Part shown: positions 18,508 to 28,340 of the stretch, piece by piece | Numbering within the stretch: position 1 is the stretch's first letter | Layout of the letters: each line of letters opens with the position of its first letter | Assembly: GCA_947488345.1 (NCBI GenBank) | Contig: CANKZQ010000007.1 | Coordinates: 1 to 64,000, forward strand | Origin: an uncultured Flavobacteriaceae bacterium | GTDB lineage: Bacteria > Bacteroidota > Bacteroidia > Flavobacteriales > Flavobacteriaceae | Direction of reading: 5' to 3' | Length of the DNA: 64,000 nt | The notes under the pieces: generated by a model | Seen by the model: the letters and a program-made list of their open reading frames with translations, nothing else | Told to the model about the DNA's origin: nothing | Database searches by the model: none | Translations under genes and position numbers: made by a program

Positions 18508-21156
18508 ATGAAAAATCTATTTTCTTTATTCGTAGTTATTTTTCTTTTCACTTTCACAATATCCGCTCAAAAAGAAGAGAAAAAACAAGAAAAAGTTGCT
18601 AAAAGAATATATACTACTAAATATCTTGGAGATGAGAAAGCGCCAGTCATAGATGGTCTCTTAAATGACTCTAGTTGGAATATTGTAGAATGGACCACTG
18701 ACTATATTGAAAACCAACCTGATGAAAATACACCTCCAAGTGAGCAAACAAAATTTAAAATAGTATACGATAAGAAGAATCTATATATCGGTGTAAGATG
18801 TTTAGATAGCCATCCAGATAGTATAGTGAAACGCTTATCTAGACGTGATGGGTTTGCCGGAGATTGGGTGGAGTTTAACATAGATAGCTATCATGACTTA
18901 CGAACTGCTTTTTCTTTTACGGTAACCGCGGCAGGAGTGAAGGGTGATGAATTCATCTCCAATAATGGAAATAATTGGGATGGTAGTTGGAACCCGATTT
19001 GGTATACAAAAAGCAATATTGATGAGAAAGGCTGGACTGCCGAAATTAAAATTCCGTTAAGTCAATTGCGTTTCGGTAAAAGTAAAGAACAGATTTGGGG
19101 ATTACAATCTACGCGACGCTTTTTTAGACAAGAAGAACGTTCGTTATGGCAACGTGTGCCACAAGATGCTCCTGGGTGGGTGAGTGAGTTTGGTGAATTA
19201 CATGGATTGATTGACCTAGAACCTCAAAAGCAACTCGAAATACAACCTTTTGCAGTGACGAAACTTGATACGTATCCAAAAGAAGCGGGAAACCCTTTTA
19301 GAGACGGTAGTGATTTTGAACTGAATGGTGGATTAGATGCAAAAATTGGAATTACAAATGACCTCACCTTAGACTTGACCGTAAACCCAGACTTTGGGCA
19401 AGTAGAAGCCGATCCATCGGCAATCGCTTTAGACGGATTTGAAATATTTTTTAGAGAACAACGTCCGTTTTTCGTTGAAAACAATAACATTTTTAATTAC
19501 CAAATCTCACAATCACAAGCCGGTGATAGCTTCGGATCAGATAATTTATTCTTTTCAAGAAGAATAGGTAGAAGTCCACAAGGCTTCCCTGATACAGATG
19601 GTTTTGTCGATCAACCGGTAAATACAACCATTTTAGGTGCCGCAAAGTTTAGTGGGAAAACGAAAAATGGTTGGTCTATTGGAGTGTTGGAGAGTGTCAC
19701 TGATAGGGAGTTCGCCATCATTGACAACAATGGGGTTCGAAGTGAGGAAGAAGTAGAACCGCTCACCAATTATTTCGTGGGTAGATTACAAAAAGATTTT
19801 AATGACCGAAATACCTTTGTGGGAGGTATATTCACCGCAACAAATCGCAATTTACCCGAACATTTAGAATTTCTACATGAATCGGCGTATAGTGGAGGTT
19901 TAGATTTTAAACACCATTGGAAAAACAGAGCTTGGTACTTGGGCGGAAATGTGGTGGTAAGTCACGTACAAGGTACGAAGGAAGCGATTCAAAATACTCA
20001 AGAGTCTTTTCGTCATCGATTCAATCGAGTAGGAGCAGACTATTTATCTGTAGATCCAAATCGTACTTCTTTAACGGGAACTGGAGGTAATATTCAAATA
20101 GGAAAACAGGCTGAAGGACATTGGCGATTTGAAAGCGGTTTTACCTGGAGATCTCCAGAGTTAGAATTGAACGATCTTGGGTTTCAGCGTCAAGCGGATG
20201 ATTTGAGACATTATACTTGGGTCGGTTATAGAACATTAAAACCTTTTTCTATTTTTAGGCAAGTAGGTATGAACTATAATCATTGGACGGCTTGGGATTT
20301 TGGAGGTAATCATAACCTCTTACAATTCAATGTGAATAGCTGGGCAAACTTTAAAAACAATTGGTTTGGTAATTTTGGGGTTACCTACGTAGGGGTTAAC
20401 CAGTCTAATTTTGCTTTACGTGGTGGACCAAGACTTAAATTTTCACCTAGTGTATTTTTCTGGAATAATATTGGCACTGATAATCGAAAGAAAGTGCGTT
20501 TTAACGCAGGGCACAACGGAAGTAGATCTTTTGACAATTCTCGAAACCGATACCGAATGTATTTCGGGATATCATACCAACCATTAAATTCTTTGAGAAT
20601 TTCGTTGAACCCATCATATAATCATAATAGCGATAAAATACAGTTTGTTGAAAATATTGACGTGGGTAATAATGTAAAATACATAAACGCCACTATAGAC
20701 CAACGTACATTAAGTGCTTCTTTGCGTATTAATTATACGATAAATCCAAATCTAACGGTGCAATATTGGGGGCAACCATTTGTATCTCGCGGCCGATATT
20801 CAAATTTCAAAGCTATTACCGACGCTCAAGCCAGTAAGTTCGACGATCGTTTTCTAGAATATAATAATACACAGGTAACGCTTACTGACGGCACCTATGC
20901 TATTGACGAAAACCTTGACGGAACAGCAGATTTTTCCTTTGGTAACCCAGACTTTTCTTTTGTTCAATTCAGGTCAAACCTCGTTGTAAGATGGGAGTAT
21001 ATTCCTGGATCAGAAGTGTTCTTAGTGTGGTCGCAAGGAGTAACCGGTTCTGGTGATCCTGCGAATGGCCTTTTCGATAATTTAGATAATCAAATTCTAG
21101 GTCAAGAAAAAGACAATACTTTTTTAATCAAAGCGACCTACAGATTTAGATTGTAG
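18508..21156 (+). CDS. DUF5916 / CBM9-like domain outer-membrane protein (paralogue 1)
   Basis: I start at ATG 18508 because the signal peptide (MKNLFSLFVVIFLFTFTISAQ in two pieces) begins there; a longer frame from 18460 would put 16 charged residues before it. The product is 882 residues: a CBM9-like domain (APVIDGLLNDSSWNIVEW, then WGLQSTRRFFRQEE) followed by a DUF5916 beta-rich region with LTVNPDFGQVEADPSAI and FFREQRPFFVENNNIF. It closes in barrel-like strands ending TYRFRL. It is very similar along its whole length to the next gene, including the EYIPGSEVFLVWSQGVTGSG block. Likely outer-membrane; substrate unknown. Confidence 0.83.
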   Translation: MKNLFSLFVVIFLFTFTISAQKEEKKQEKVAKRIYTTKYLGDEKAPVIDGLLNDSSWNIVEWTTDYIENQPDENTPPSEQTKFKIVYDKKNLYIGVRCLDSHPDSIVKRLSRRDGFAGDWVEFNIDSYHDLRTAFSFTVTAAGVKGDEFISNNGNNWDGSWNPIWYTKSNIDEKGWTAEIKIPLSQLRFGKSKEQIWGLQSTRRFFRQEERSLWQRVPQDAPGWVSEFGELHGLIDLEPQKQLEIQPFAVTKLDTYPKEAGNPFRDGSDFELNGGLDAKIGITNDLTLDLTVNPDFGQVEADPSAIALDGFEIFFREQRPFFVENNNIFNYQISQSQAGDSFGSDNLFFSRRIGRSPQGFPDTDGFVDQPVNTTILGAAKFSGKTKNGWSIGVLESVTDREFAIIDNNGVRSEEEVEPLTNYFVGRLQKDFNDRNTFVGGIFTATNRNLPEHLEFLHESAYSGGLDFKHHWKNRAWYLGGNVVVSHVQGTKEAIQNTQESFRHRFNRVGADYLSVDPNRTSLTGTGGNIQIGKQAEGHWRFESGFTWRSPELELNDLGFQRQADDLRHYTWVGYRTLKPFSIFRQVGMNYNHWTAWDFGGNHNLLQFNVNSWANFKNNWFGNFGVTYVGVNQSNFALRGGPRLKFSPSVFFWNNIGTDNRKKVRFNAGHNGSRSFDNSRNRYRMYFGISYQPLNSLRISLNPSYNHNSDKIQFVENIDVGNNVKYINATIDQRTLSASLRINYTINPNLTVQYWGQPFVSRGRYSNFKAITDAQASKFDDRFLEYNNTQVTLTDGTYAIDENLDGTADFSFGNPDFSFVQFRSNLVVRWEYIPGSEVFLVWSQGVTGSGDPANGLFDNLDNQILGQEKDNTFLIKATYRFRL

Positions 21157-21200
21157 TCACAACAATTTAATGCGTAAATTTTAACAAGAGATTTGCATTA

Positions 21201-21217
21201 TTAACATATAATTAAGA
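21201..21217 (+). promoter_or_regulatory. TTAACA/TTAAGA repeats at 11-bp spacing upstream of the third DUF5916 gene
   Basis: TTAACA at 21201 and TTAAGA at 21212 are 11 bp apart, 73-84 bp before the ATG. This is the same pair and spacing as at 18394 and 18405 ahead of the paralogue. A further TTAACA at 21181 is 20 bp away. Confidence 0.42.
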
Positions 21218-21284
21218 ATATAACATTGGATATCATTGTTCATTTGTGGTGACTTTATTTAACCCTAGTCAGTAGCCAGCCTCA

Positions 21285-23903
21285 ATGAAAAATATAATAC
21301 TATGTTGTGTTTGTTTAGTGTTTGTCATGCAAACAGTTGTCTCGCAAAACACAAGAGTTCCTAAAAAAGTTTACACTACACAAGATATAAAACAACAAAA
21401 GCCACCCTTAATTGATGGTGTTTTAGATGATGTTAGTTGGGAAACCGTAGACTGGGGTGTTGATTTTATAGAGAATGAACCAGATGAGAATACTCCGCCA
21501 ACGTTTCAAACGAAATTTAAAATAGTCTATGACGCTAAGAATCTGTATGTCGCTATAAAAGCGTTAGATAGTGCGCCCGACAGTATTGTGAATAGATTGT
21601 CTAGACGTGATGGCTTTGCTGGTGACCGTGTGAATGTTATGATTGATAGTTATCACGATCAACGCACAGCTTTTATTTTTACCGTAACATCGGCTGGTGT
21701 AAAGGGCGATGAAATTGCTACAGAAAACGGTGATGATATTGATGATAGCTGGAATCCTGTTTGGTATACGAAAACAGTAATCGATAAAGAGGGTTGGACT
21801 GCCGAAATGAAAATTCCATTGAGTCAATTACGATTTGGAAAATCGAAAGAGCAAATATGGGGTTTGAATGTCGTTCGCCGAATTTTTAGAAAAAATGAAA
21901 GCTCGATATGGCAGCGTATTCCAGTTGATGCTCCAGGTTTTATTAGTGAGGCCGGTGAACTACATGGTTTGATTGACTTGATTCCGCAGAAACAATTAGA
22001 AATTCAACCTTTTACAGTATTACAATATGATACCTATCCTAAAGAAGGAAATAATCCTTTTCGTGACGGGCGTGATTTTAAGTTGAACGGTGGGCTAGAT
22101 GCAAAAATAGGTATTACAAATGATCTCACTTTAGATCTTACAGTGAACCCTGATTTCGGACAAGTAGAAGCCGATCCAGCAGCGATAACCTTAGATGGGT
22201 TTGAAATATTTTTTCGAGAGCAACGTCCATTTTTTGTCGAGAATAAAAATATTTTTGACTTTCGCCTTGGCGGAAATCAAGACAACTTATTCTTTTCAAG
22301 AAGGATAGGGAGAACACCACAAGGATCCGCCACATCAATAGACGGTGAATTTGTCGATCAGCCAGCGAATACAACCATACTCGGTGCCGCGAAGTTTAGC
22401 GGTAAAACAAAAGATGGATGGTCGATTGGGGTTTTAGAGAGTGTCACCTCAAAGGAGTTTGCCAAAATTGATGCAAATGGTGACAGAAGAGAGGAAATTG
22501 TAGAACCATTGACAAATTATTTTGTAGGAAGATTACAAAAGGATTTGAACAATCGAAACTCATACGTAGGAGGAATTTTTACAGCCACCAATCGAAAACT
22601 AGAAGGTGATCTCGATTTTTTAAGAAAAGCTGCGTATACCGGCGGTCTAGATTTTAAACACCAATGGAAAGACCGAAAGTATTATCTCGAAGGTAACGTG
22701 ATTATGAGTCATGTAGAGGGTAGTCAAGAAGCGATACAAAATACCCAAGAGTCATTAACACATTTATTCAATCGTGTTGATGCTAGTCATGTTGAGGTTG
22801 ATCCTACAAGAACCTCTTTAACAGGAACCAGCGGTAGAATAGAATACGGGAAAGCCGGAAGTGGACATTGGAGATACAGCATCGGTGGCAATTGGCGTTC
22901 GCCAGAATTAGAATTAAATGATATCGGTTTTTTGCGTCAAGCGGATGAAATTCGCCAGTACGCATCGATTCGATATAGATCATTAAAACCCTTTGGAAAA
23001 TTTAGAACCATCAATGCTAGAGCGAATATGTTTACAACCTTTGATTTCGAAGGTAATTATAATCGTATTCAATATAGATTGACAAGTTTCGCGGAGTTTA
23101 AAAATAACTGGGCAATGGAAGTCGGCTATATCCATAAACCAAGAATATTTACTAATACTATTTTACGTGGAGGACCTCGTTTTCGTTTCTCGGAAGAGAA
23201 TATTAATTTCTTTTTTATGAATACTGATAATCGTAAAAAGCTGCGTTTTTTCGGAGGCTATGTGTACTCACAAGCAAGAGAAAATAACTTTAGTTTTCTA
23301 AGATTTGAAGGAGGAGTTACCTACCAGCCAACTAATGCATTGACAATTTCATTCAACCCCGAATACACCAAGAACCCCAATAAGACACAGTATGTAACTG
23401 AGACTGATTTTAATGGTACACCGAGATATATTTTAGGAACCATCGATCAACAAACATTGAGTGGTTCGATACGATTAAACTATACAATCAATCCAAACTT
23501 GACGATTCAGTATTACGGACAACCCTTTGTGTCGAGAGGTAAGTATAGACAGTTTAAGTTTGTAACAAATTCTATTGCCGATAATTTGAGCGATCGTTTT
23601 GAAGCATTCAATAATACGCAAGTAACTTTTATTGATGATACTTATTTCATTGATGAAGATTTAGATGGTTCTGCCGATTATGAAATCGGAAATCCAGACT
23701 TTTCTTTTGTGCAATTTCGTTCTAACCTTGTAGTGCGTTGGGAATATATTCCAGGATCTGAAGTGTTTTTAGTCTGGTCGCAAGGTGTGACAGGTTCAGG
23801 TGATCCAACCGAACACCTATTTACAAATCTAGACAATCAGATTTTAGGACAGAAGAAAGAAAACTCCTTTTTGATTAAAGCAACGTATAGGTTTAGATTG
23901 TAA
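21285..23903 (+). CDS. DUF5916 / CBM9-like domain outer-membrane protein (paralogue 2)
   Basis: The 872-residue protein has a signal peptide (about 1-20, VVSQ). The same domain order as in its upstream neighbour is evident: CBM9-like domain (PPLIDGVLDDVSWETVDW), LTVNPDFGQVEADPAAI, FFREQRPFFVENKNIF, then the conserved SFVQFRSNLVVRWEYIPG region and a TYRFRL terminus. The pair is clearly a tandem duplication, with the greatest divergence in the central barrel-like part. It may be transcribed separately, because the 128-bp gap carries the repeat element also seen before the paralogue. Function is unknown. Confidence 0.83.
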   Translation: MKNIILCCVCLVFVMQTVVSQNTRVPKKVYTTQDIKQQKPPLIDGVLDDVSWETVDWGVDFIENEPDENTPPTFQTKFKIVYDAKNLYVAIKALDSAPDSIVNRLSRRDGFAGDRVNVMIDSYHDQRTAFIFTVTSAGVKGDEIATENGDDIDDSWNPVWYTKTVIDKEGWTAEMKIPLSQLRFGKSKEQIWGLNVVRRIFRKNESSIWQRIPVDAPGFISEAGELHGLIDLIPQKQLEIQPFTVLQYDTYPKEGNNPFRDGRDFKLNGGLDAKIGITNDLTLDLTVNPDFGQVEADPAAITLDGFEIFFREQRPFFVENKNIFDFRLGGNQDNLFFSRRIGRTPQGSATSIDGEFVDQPANTTILGAAKFSGKTKDGWSIGVLESVTSKEFAKIDANGDRREEIVEPLTNYFVGRLQKDLNNRNSYVGGIFTATNRKLEGDLDFLRKAAYTGGLDFKHQWKDRKYYLEGNVIMSHVEGSQEAIQNTQESLTHLFNRVDASHVEVDPTRTSLTGTSGRIEYGKAGSGHWRYSIGGNWRSPELELNDIGFLRQADEIRQYASIRYRSLKPFGKFRTINARANMFTTFDFEGNYNRIQYRLTSFAEFKNNWAMEVGYIHKPRIFTNTILRGGPRFRFSEENINFFFMNTDNRKKLRFFGGYVYSQARENNFSFLRFEGGVTYQPTNALTISFNPEYTKNPNKTQYVTETDFNGTPRYILGTIDQQTLSGSIRLNYTINPNLTIQYYGQPFVSRGKYRQFKFVTNSIADNLSDRFEAFNNTQVTFIDDTYFIDEDLDGSADYEIGNPDFSFVQFRSNLVVRWEYIPGSEVFLVWSQGVTGSGDPTEHLFTNLDNQILGQKKENSFLIKATYRFRL

Positions 23904-23922
23904 AAGAGTTGATCATGATCAT

Positions 23923-23955
23923 AAAAAAAGGGAAGTTATTAACTTCCCTTTTTTA
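23923..23955. terminator. Bidirectional terminator between convergent genes
   Basis: The arms AAAAAAGGGAAGTTA and TTAACTTCCCTTTTTT have A and T runs on both sides. The hairpin sits between the DUF5916 stop (23903) and the stop of the minus-strand lipoprotein gene (23976). Confidence 0.92.
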
Positions 23956-23975
23956 TACATGTTATTAAATGTCTT

Positions 23976-24833
23976 TTAGTCCATTTTCATAATGTTTTCA
24001 GGTGTAAAACCATTGTTAAACTTGATGTTTGTTAATGTTTGAGTCAAGTTAGGATTTTCGCCATATTCACCTTTTTCATTGGGCATATAGTAGGTGCGTT
24101 TTGTGGCAATTTTTTGTCCGTCAACATCTTCATATTCATAATTGGCAATAATTGCCGGTACATTGACGCCCATAGCCGGTAGCGAAAAATAAAAACGATC
24201 AATCATTTTGGTGGTTGGGTTGATATATAAAATGTAAATATCGTTTTGTTCTTTGCCGGTAATCGCAGGGTCATAAGTAACTTCTAATTTGTCATATGAG
24301 GTTCCGTTGTATTCTTCTTGTCCTAAATATTTTAGGATGGTTCCTTTGTCTGTCAATTTATAAGGCATTAGAAACCAAAAATAGTTTGCACGTCTTAAAA
24401 ATTCACTTGTTCCAACGGCTTGTGGATCTTCTATTCCTTTTCCTGCCAAGGTTGCCATGGTAGTCTTTCCGTCAAAATATTGCATGATATCACCTTCTGC
24501 TCCTGGCATGGCATTAATGTCATGTTGCGTATAATAACCAAAAGAGGTTTCCGTGTCGAAAACATAACGTTCTGTAGAAACATCAGCTTTGCCGTCTGCA
24601 CTTCTATAATCATAGGTATATTGTACATCTTTTTTATTCCAAATGTCATCCCATCCGCCATGAGCGTAAGCAATAGAAGCCAGCATAGAACTAGGATTTT
24701 CAGTAGTATATGTAGGTGCTTCGATGGTCGTTTCTGTTACAGGATTATCTTTTGTCTCACTTTTTTTGTTGCAGGCGGTAAATACCAATACTAAGCTTAG
24801 TGTTAACAGATTGAAGTACGATTTTGTAGTCAT
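23976..24833 (-). CDS. DUF6503-like lipoprotein
   Basis: The 285-residue protein carries a lipoprotein signal peptide with lipobox FTAC (Cys21). The mature part begins with a charged linker and then has an AYAHGGWDDIWNKKDVQYTYDYR stretch (in parts), alternating beta strands and a YWFLMPYKL motif. This resembles flavobacterial DUF6503 proteins, which have an LolA/outer-membrane-lipoprotein-sorting-like look. Function is unknown. It is a single gene, convergent with the DUF5916 genes. Confidence 0.65.
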   Translation of the reverse strand: MTTKSYFNLLTLSLVLVFTACNKKSETKDNPVTETTIEAPTYTTENPSSMLASIAYAHGGWDDIWNKKDVQYTYDYRSADGKADVSTERYVFDTETSFGYYTQHDINAMPGAEGDIMQYFDGKTTMATLAGKGIEDPQAVGTSEFLRRANYFWFLMPYKLTDKGTILKYLGQEEYNGTSYDKLEVTYDPAITGKEQNDIYILYINPTTKMIDRFYFSLPAMGVNVPAIIANYEYEDVDGQKIATKRTYYMPNEKGEYGENPNLTQTLTNIKFNNGFTPENIMKMD

Positions 24834-24955
24834 TATTGTCTTTTTAGTTAGCTTAATTAGACGTATATTTTAGGAAACCTTACATGTTTTTAAATCTTGT
24901 TTGAGGCCATTTTAAAGAATGGATATTATAACTTTACCAATCAAAATTATCGCAT

Positions 24956-25609
24956 ATGGATTTTAAAAATATGATTGTATTTCTCAAGAAACTGCAGGCC
25001 AACAATTCAAAAGACTGGATGGATGCCAATCGAAAATGGTATAAAGAAGTACGTGAGGATTATATTGGTTGGCTAGATGAGATGAACGCCAAATTATTTG
25101 ATGTTGACGACAACTATTATGACACGCCCGGTAGGAGAGGAATCAATCGTATAAACAATAATTTACTGTTTCATCCTAACAAACCCATTTATAAAGATCA
25201 TTTTGGAGCAGGATTAGACAAGCGCCCGCACACAGGTGATTTTTATGTTGAAATTGGAATTGATCGATGTATGTTTGCAGGTGGTCTGTGGCGGCCCGAC
25301 CCCAAAGTACTTAGAAGTATACGAGATGCTATAGATTACGACGGTGAAGAATTAAAAAAGATACTCAACAAGTCATCTTTTAAATCAATTTTTGGAGAAT
25401 TGTATAAGGATGAACGTTTAAAAACGGCCCCGAAAGGATTCTCGAAAGATCATCCACAAATCGATTTATTACGCAATAAAACCTTCGCAGTGGTTCATGA
25501 ATTTTCTACAAAGGAGGCGCTAAAATCAGATTTTAATGAGAAGCTCATTGATGTTTATAAAGAGATGCTTCCTTTTAGAAAGTATTTGAACCTTGCTGTG
25601 ACGGTTTAA
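24956..25609 (+). CDS. DUF2461 (TIGR02453) family protein
   Basis: The 217-residue cytosolic protein has the family features: FLKKLQANNSKDWMDANRKWY near the start (in parts), FHPNKPIYKDHFGAGL in the middle and GDFYVEIG with MFAGGLWRPDPKVLRSIRDAI. The family is widespread and of unknown function. It is a single gene starting at ATG 24956, with no operon partners. Confidence 0.88.
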   Translation: MDFKNMIVFLKKLQANNSKDWMDANRKWYKEVREDYIGWLDEMNAKLFDVDDNYYDTPGRRGINRINNNLLFHPNKPIYKDHFGAGLDKRPHTGDFYVEIGIDRCMFAGGLWRPDPKVLRSIRDAIDYDGEELKKILNKSSFKSIFGELYKDERLKTAPKGFSKDHPQIDLLRNKTFAVVHEFSTKEALKSDFNEKLIDVYKEMLPFRKYLNLAVTV

Positions 25610-25635
25610 TTTTTTGAAATGCTCTAACTTATGTA

Positions 25636-26601
25636 TTAAATGGCTTCATCGAACGCTACAAATGTACCAGTTACTCCTTTTTCGAAATTGGCAGCATCAG
25701 TAGGAAGAAAGAAATCAAATGAAATCCAGCAATAGCCTTGATCGCCCCAAGCGGTTCCCCAAGAGTTGACAAATTTAAAAGCATTCAAGGTATTGTCATA
25801 TCCTACAATTAGAACAGCATGCCCGCAACTAGCAGGATCAGAACTTTCGTTAAATGTAGTCGCCATACATTGCGGTGAATTTTCAAAGTTGATTCTTTTA
25901 ATGTCGAATGACATCACAATCGGATTGCCTTGAGAAAGTAATGTTTTCATTAAATTAATTTGTGTAATTGTCGGATCTGTATTTGTTGGTGACACTCCAA
26001 CAATGAAGTAATCATTTATTTTATTTTGGGCTGCTTCTACTAATAACTCTTCGGGAGGCTGCTCAGAACATTCTTGATCAGAATAGGGAAAATTTTGCCA
26101 AGTACTTACACCTTGCGTTTTTAGTAATTCAAGTGCATCTATAATTGAAGAACCAGAAAGGCAATTGGGGTTTGCTTTGGTTTGATTATACACAAAAGCA
26201 GGACTCATAACATCTTCAAAAGAATTGTAGTCATAACCAAATTGAACTTTTTCTTGATAACTCTTCAAATAGTACGTGGTTGCCCAGGAAACACAACTTC
26301 CTTGTTGACCTTGACTTTTAACAGGGGGCATAAATGTTGACAAGTCAGACTTTTCTGGTAAATCATCCGGAATTTCGATGTCGTTGATAAGCTCGACATC
26401 AATGGCATTTTTAGAGAAATGGGCGCAAGCGGCACCAGTTTCTTCAGGATCATCAATTGATTCTTCAGGTTCCAATACTTCCGGAACATTAATGGGATTG
26501 TCTGAAGCTGCAGGATCATTCCAAACAAATGAGCTTTCACAACTATTGAAGACAAAAAGAATCGGAAAAAATAAAAGGATTAGGGCTTTCTTAAATTTCA
26601 T
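25636..26601 (-). CDS. Papain-like (C1 family) cysteine peptidase lipoprotein
   Basis: The 321-residue protein begins with a lipoprotein signal peptide (FNSC, Cys21) and an acidic linker to about residue 85. The peptidase core has SQGQQGSCVSWA, with Gln97 as oxyanion-hole and Cys103 as nucleophile candidates. It also has SCGHAVLIVGYD (His261) and FVNSWGTAWGDQGY (Asn279), so the catalytic set is complete. There is no obvious long inhibitory propeptide, only the acidic linker. It probably acts in the periplasm or at the cell surface. Monocistronic, convergent with the DUF2461 gene. Confidence 0.88.
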   Translation of the reverse strand: MKFKKALILLFFPILFVFNSCESSFVWNDPAASDNPINVPEVLEPEESIDDPEETGAACAHFSKNAIDVELINDIEIPDDLPEKSDLSTFMPPVKSQGQQGSCVSWATTYYLKSYQEKVQFGYDYNSFEDVMSPAFVYNQTKANPNCLSGSSIIDALELLKTQGVSTWQNFPYSDQECSEQPPEELLVEAAQNKINDYFIVGVSPTNTDPTITQINLMKTLLSQGNPIVMSFDIKRINFENSPQCMATTFNESSDPASCGHAVLIVGYDNTLNAFKFVNSWGTAWGDQGYCWISFDFFLPTDAANFEKGVTGTFVAFDEAI

Positions 26602-26778
26602 TTTATAACACTTATTCGTAAAAAAATCTGATAAAGGTTAGTCGTTAATAAATGATTTTAGCAAAATGCTAAATAAAGAACAGTTAAATATAGGGATTCT
26701 TTGTGAAATTATAATAGGAAACAATAAACTCCCCTGTAAGAAAAGTAAAGATTTATTTTTTTGTTAAATCATACAACG

Positions 26779-28284
26779 CTATTTCTTAACTTTTAAAACC
26801 ATCAATCTTCTATTGAGTTTAGATCGATTAAACATAATGAATGTATCGTTTCGATAGTTACCTAAATAAGGAATATAGAGTGTTTTTCCTTTATTTTCCT
26901 GAATTTTTTCGCGGGTGACATCTCCTTTTTCATCATAGATAAAATCATATAAAGAACTTGATTGTAACCAGCCCTGAGAGACTCGTGTTCTTCCGTCTTC
27001 TTTTACTTTGAGGTTTTTTCCAGAATTTAGAAGTACATGTAATTTATTGTTATGTACTACCGCATTATATGATGGTTCAGTGGCTTTTTTGAAAATACTT
27101 CTTCCCCAATCTAACTCACCTTCAGCGTTTAATTTTAAAATTAAAATGTCATTATAATGGTAAACAGTCTGTGTGTATCCACCCCCATTCATACCATTAG
27201 AAACATAGACACTGGTGATAAAGAATTCTTCGGCAAGAAGGTAGGTATTTCCGAGTTCATCTTCAATAACATGATCCAGATAGAAGCTTCTTAACTCCTT
27301 GTTTTTCTTCTTTTTTACCTTTCTACTTCCATAAATATCTTGATATACCTGTTCGGGCAATTTCGTCCTTTTTTTGTCTAAAATTTCAAGATTTTCAGGG
27401 TTCAATTTTATCTGTGATACACTATTTATTCTACCGGCTACTTTTTCTGATGAAAAACCAAATAAATCAAATACATCATCTTTATCAATCATTACTAAAG
27501 ACTCAATGAGTTCGTTTTCTTCTAATGCGATTTCCTTCGATGAAATGTCATTTTCATTGATTTTGGTAATGACAAAAGAGTAATTAGCCCTATCGTCTAT
27601 CTTCTCTTTTTTTCCTTCGAAAAATTCTTTTCCGAGCGTAAAGACATTACCATTATTATCTACAATCATATCCGAAGAGGTATAATATTTCTCGGTATTT
27701 GAATAGTAACTTTTTGTGTAGAGTAGCGTTAGAGATTTGGCGTCAAAAACATGAATTAAATACGAGTTAGAGTTTTTCCTAATATCATCAGTTGCAATAG
27801 CAAGAAAATCTTCATTTGGAGAAATAGAAAAGTTTGTTTGTCTCTTATTTCGACCCCGAAATAATACCTGTTTTTTCTCTACCGTAGTTTTAAAAAGTTC
27901 AACAGTTCTATGTTGCTTGGTTTCTAGATTTAGAATATGGCAGTTAATAACTCTTTCAGATTTTGAAGGACTATATAGGGTGAAAATTTTTAACTCATTA
28001 TTAAAAAAAAGTTGCGATTGAACCTTTTCTTTTTTTGAAATACTTACAGCGTAATTAAAAGTGTTTTTTACATTTTCATCATAAATTTCAAAAATCAATT
28101 TTTTTCTAGATGACCTTGCAATGATCGTTTCATTTTTATCAGTTGTGTGAACCGTAAGTACATTAGTTCCTCGATGTTTGTCAACAAATTTTTCACTTTC
28201 TTTTACATCGAAGTAAGTACTTTGGCTATTCATTACTTGCATTGAGAGCATAACGAAAAATGAGAACAGGAATGTTTTTTTCAT
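26779..28284 (-). CDS. Uncharacterised secreted protein
   Basis: I start at ATG 28284, where a signal peptide begins (MKKTFLFSFFVMLSMQVMNSQ in parts). The frame extends to 28335, but those 17 residues are polar. The mature ~480 residues read as repeated beta strands with YxIHVFDAKSLTLLYTKSYY-like segments, reminiscent of a beta-propeller, ending LMVLKVKK. No named family is recognised and no catalytic motifs are visible. It follows polA by 56 bp on the same strand and may share its transcript. Confidence 0.7.
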   Translation of the reverse strand: MKKTFLFSFFVMLSMQVMNSQSTYFDVKESEKFVDKHRGTNVLTVHTTDKNETIIARSSRKKLIFEIYDENVKNTFNYAVSISKKEKVQSQLFFNNELKIFTLYSPSKSERVINCHILNLETKQHRTVELFKTTVEKKQVLFRGRNKRQTNFSISPNEDFLAIATDDIRKNSNSYLIHVFDAKSLTLLYTKSYYSNTEKYYTSSDMIVDNNGNVFTLGKEFFEGKKEKIDDRANYSFVITKINENDISSKEIALEENELIESLVMIDKDDVFDLFGFSSEKVAGRINSVSQIKLNPENLEILDKKRTKLPEQVYQDIYGSRKVKKKKNKELRSFYLDHVIEDELGNTYLLAEEFFITSVYVSNGMNGGGYTQTVYHYNDILILKLNAEGELDWGRSIFKKATEPSYNAVVHNNKLHVLLNSGKNLKVKEDGRTRVSQGWLQSSSLYDFIYDEKGDVTREKIQENKGKTLYIPYLGNYRNDTFIMFNRSKLNRRLMVLKVKK

Positions 28285-28340
28285 AGGTTGAGTAGGTGTT
28301 GATTTTTGATTTGTAATAAAATATTGATAGTTCACAAGGT

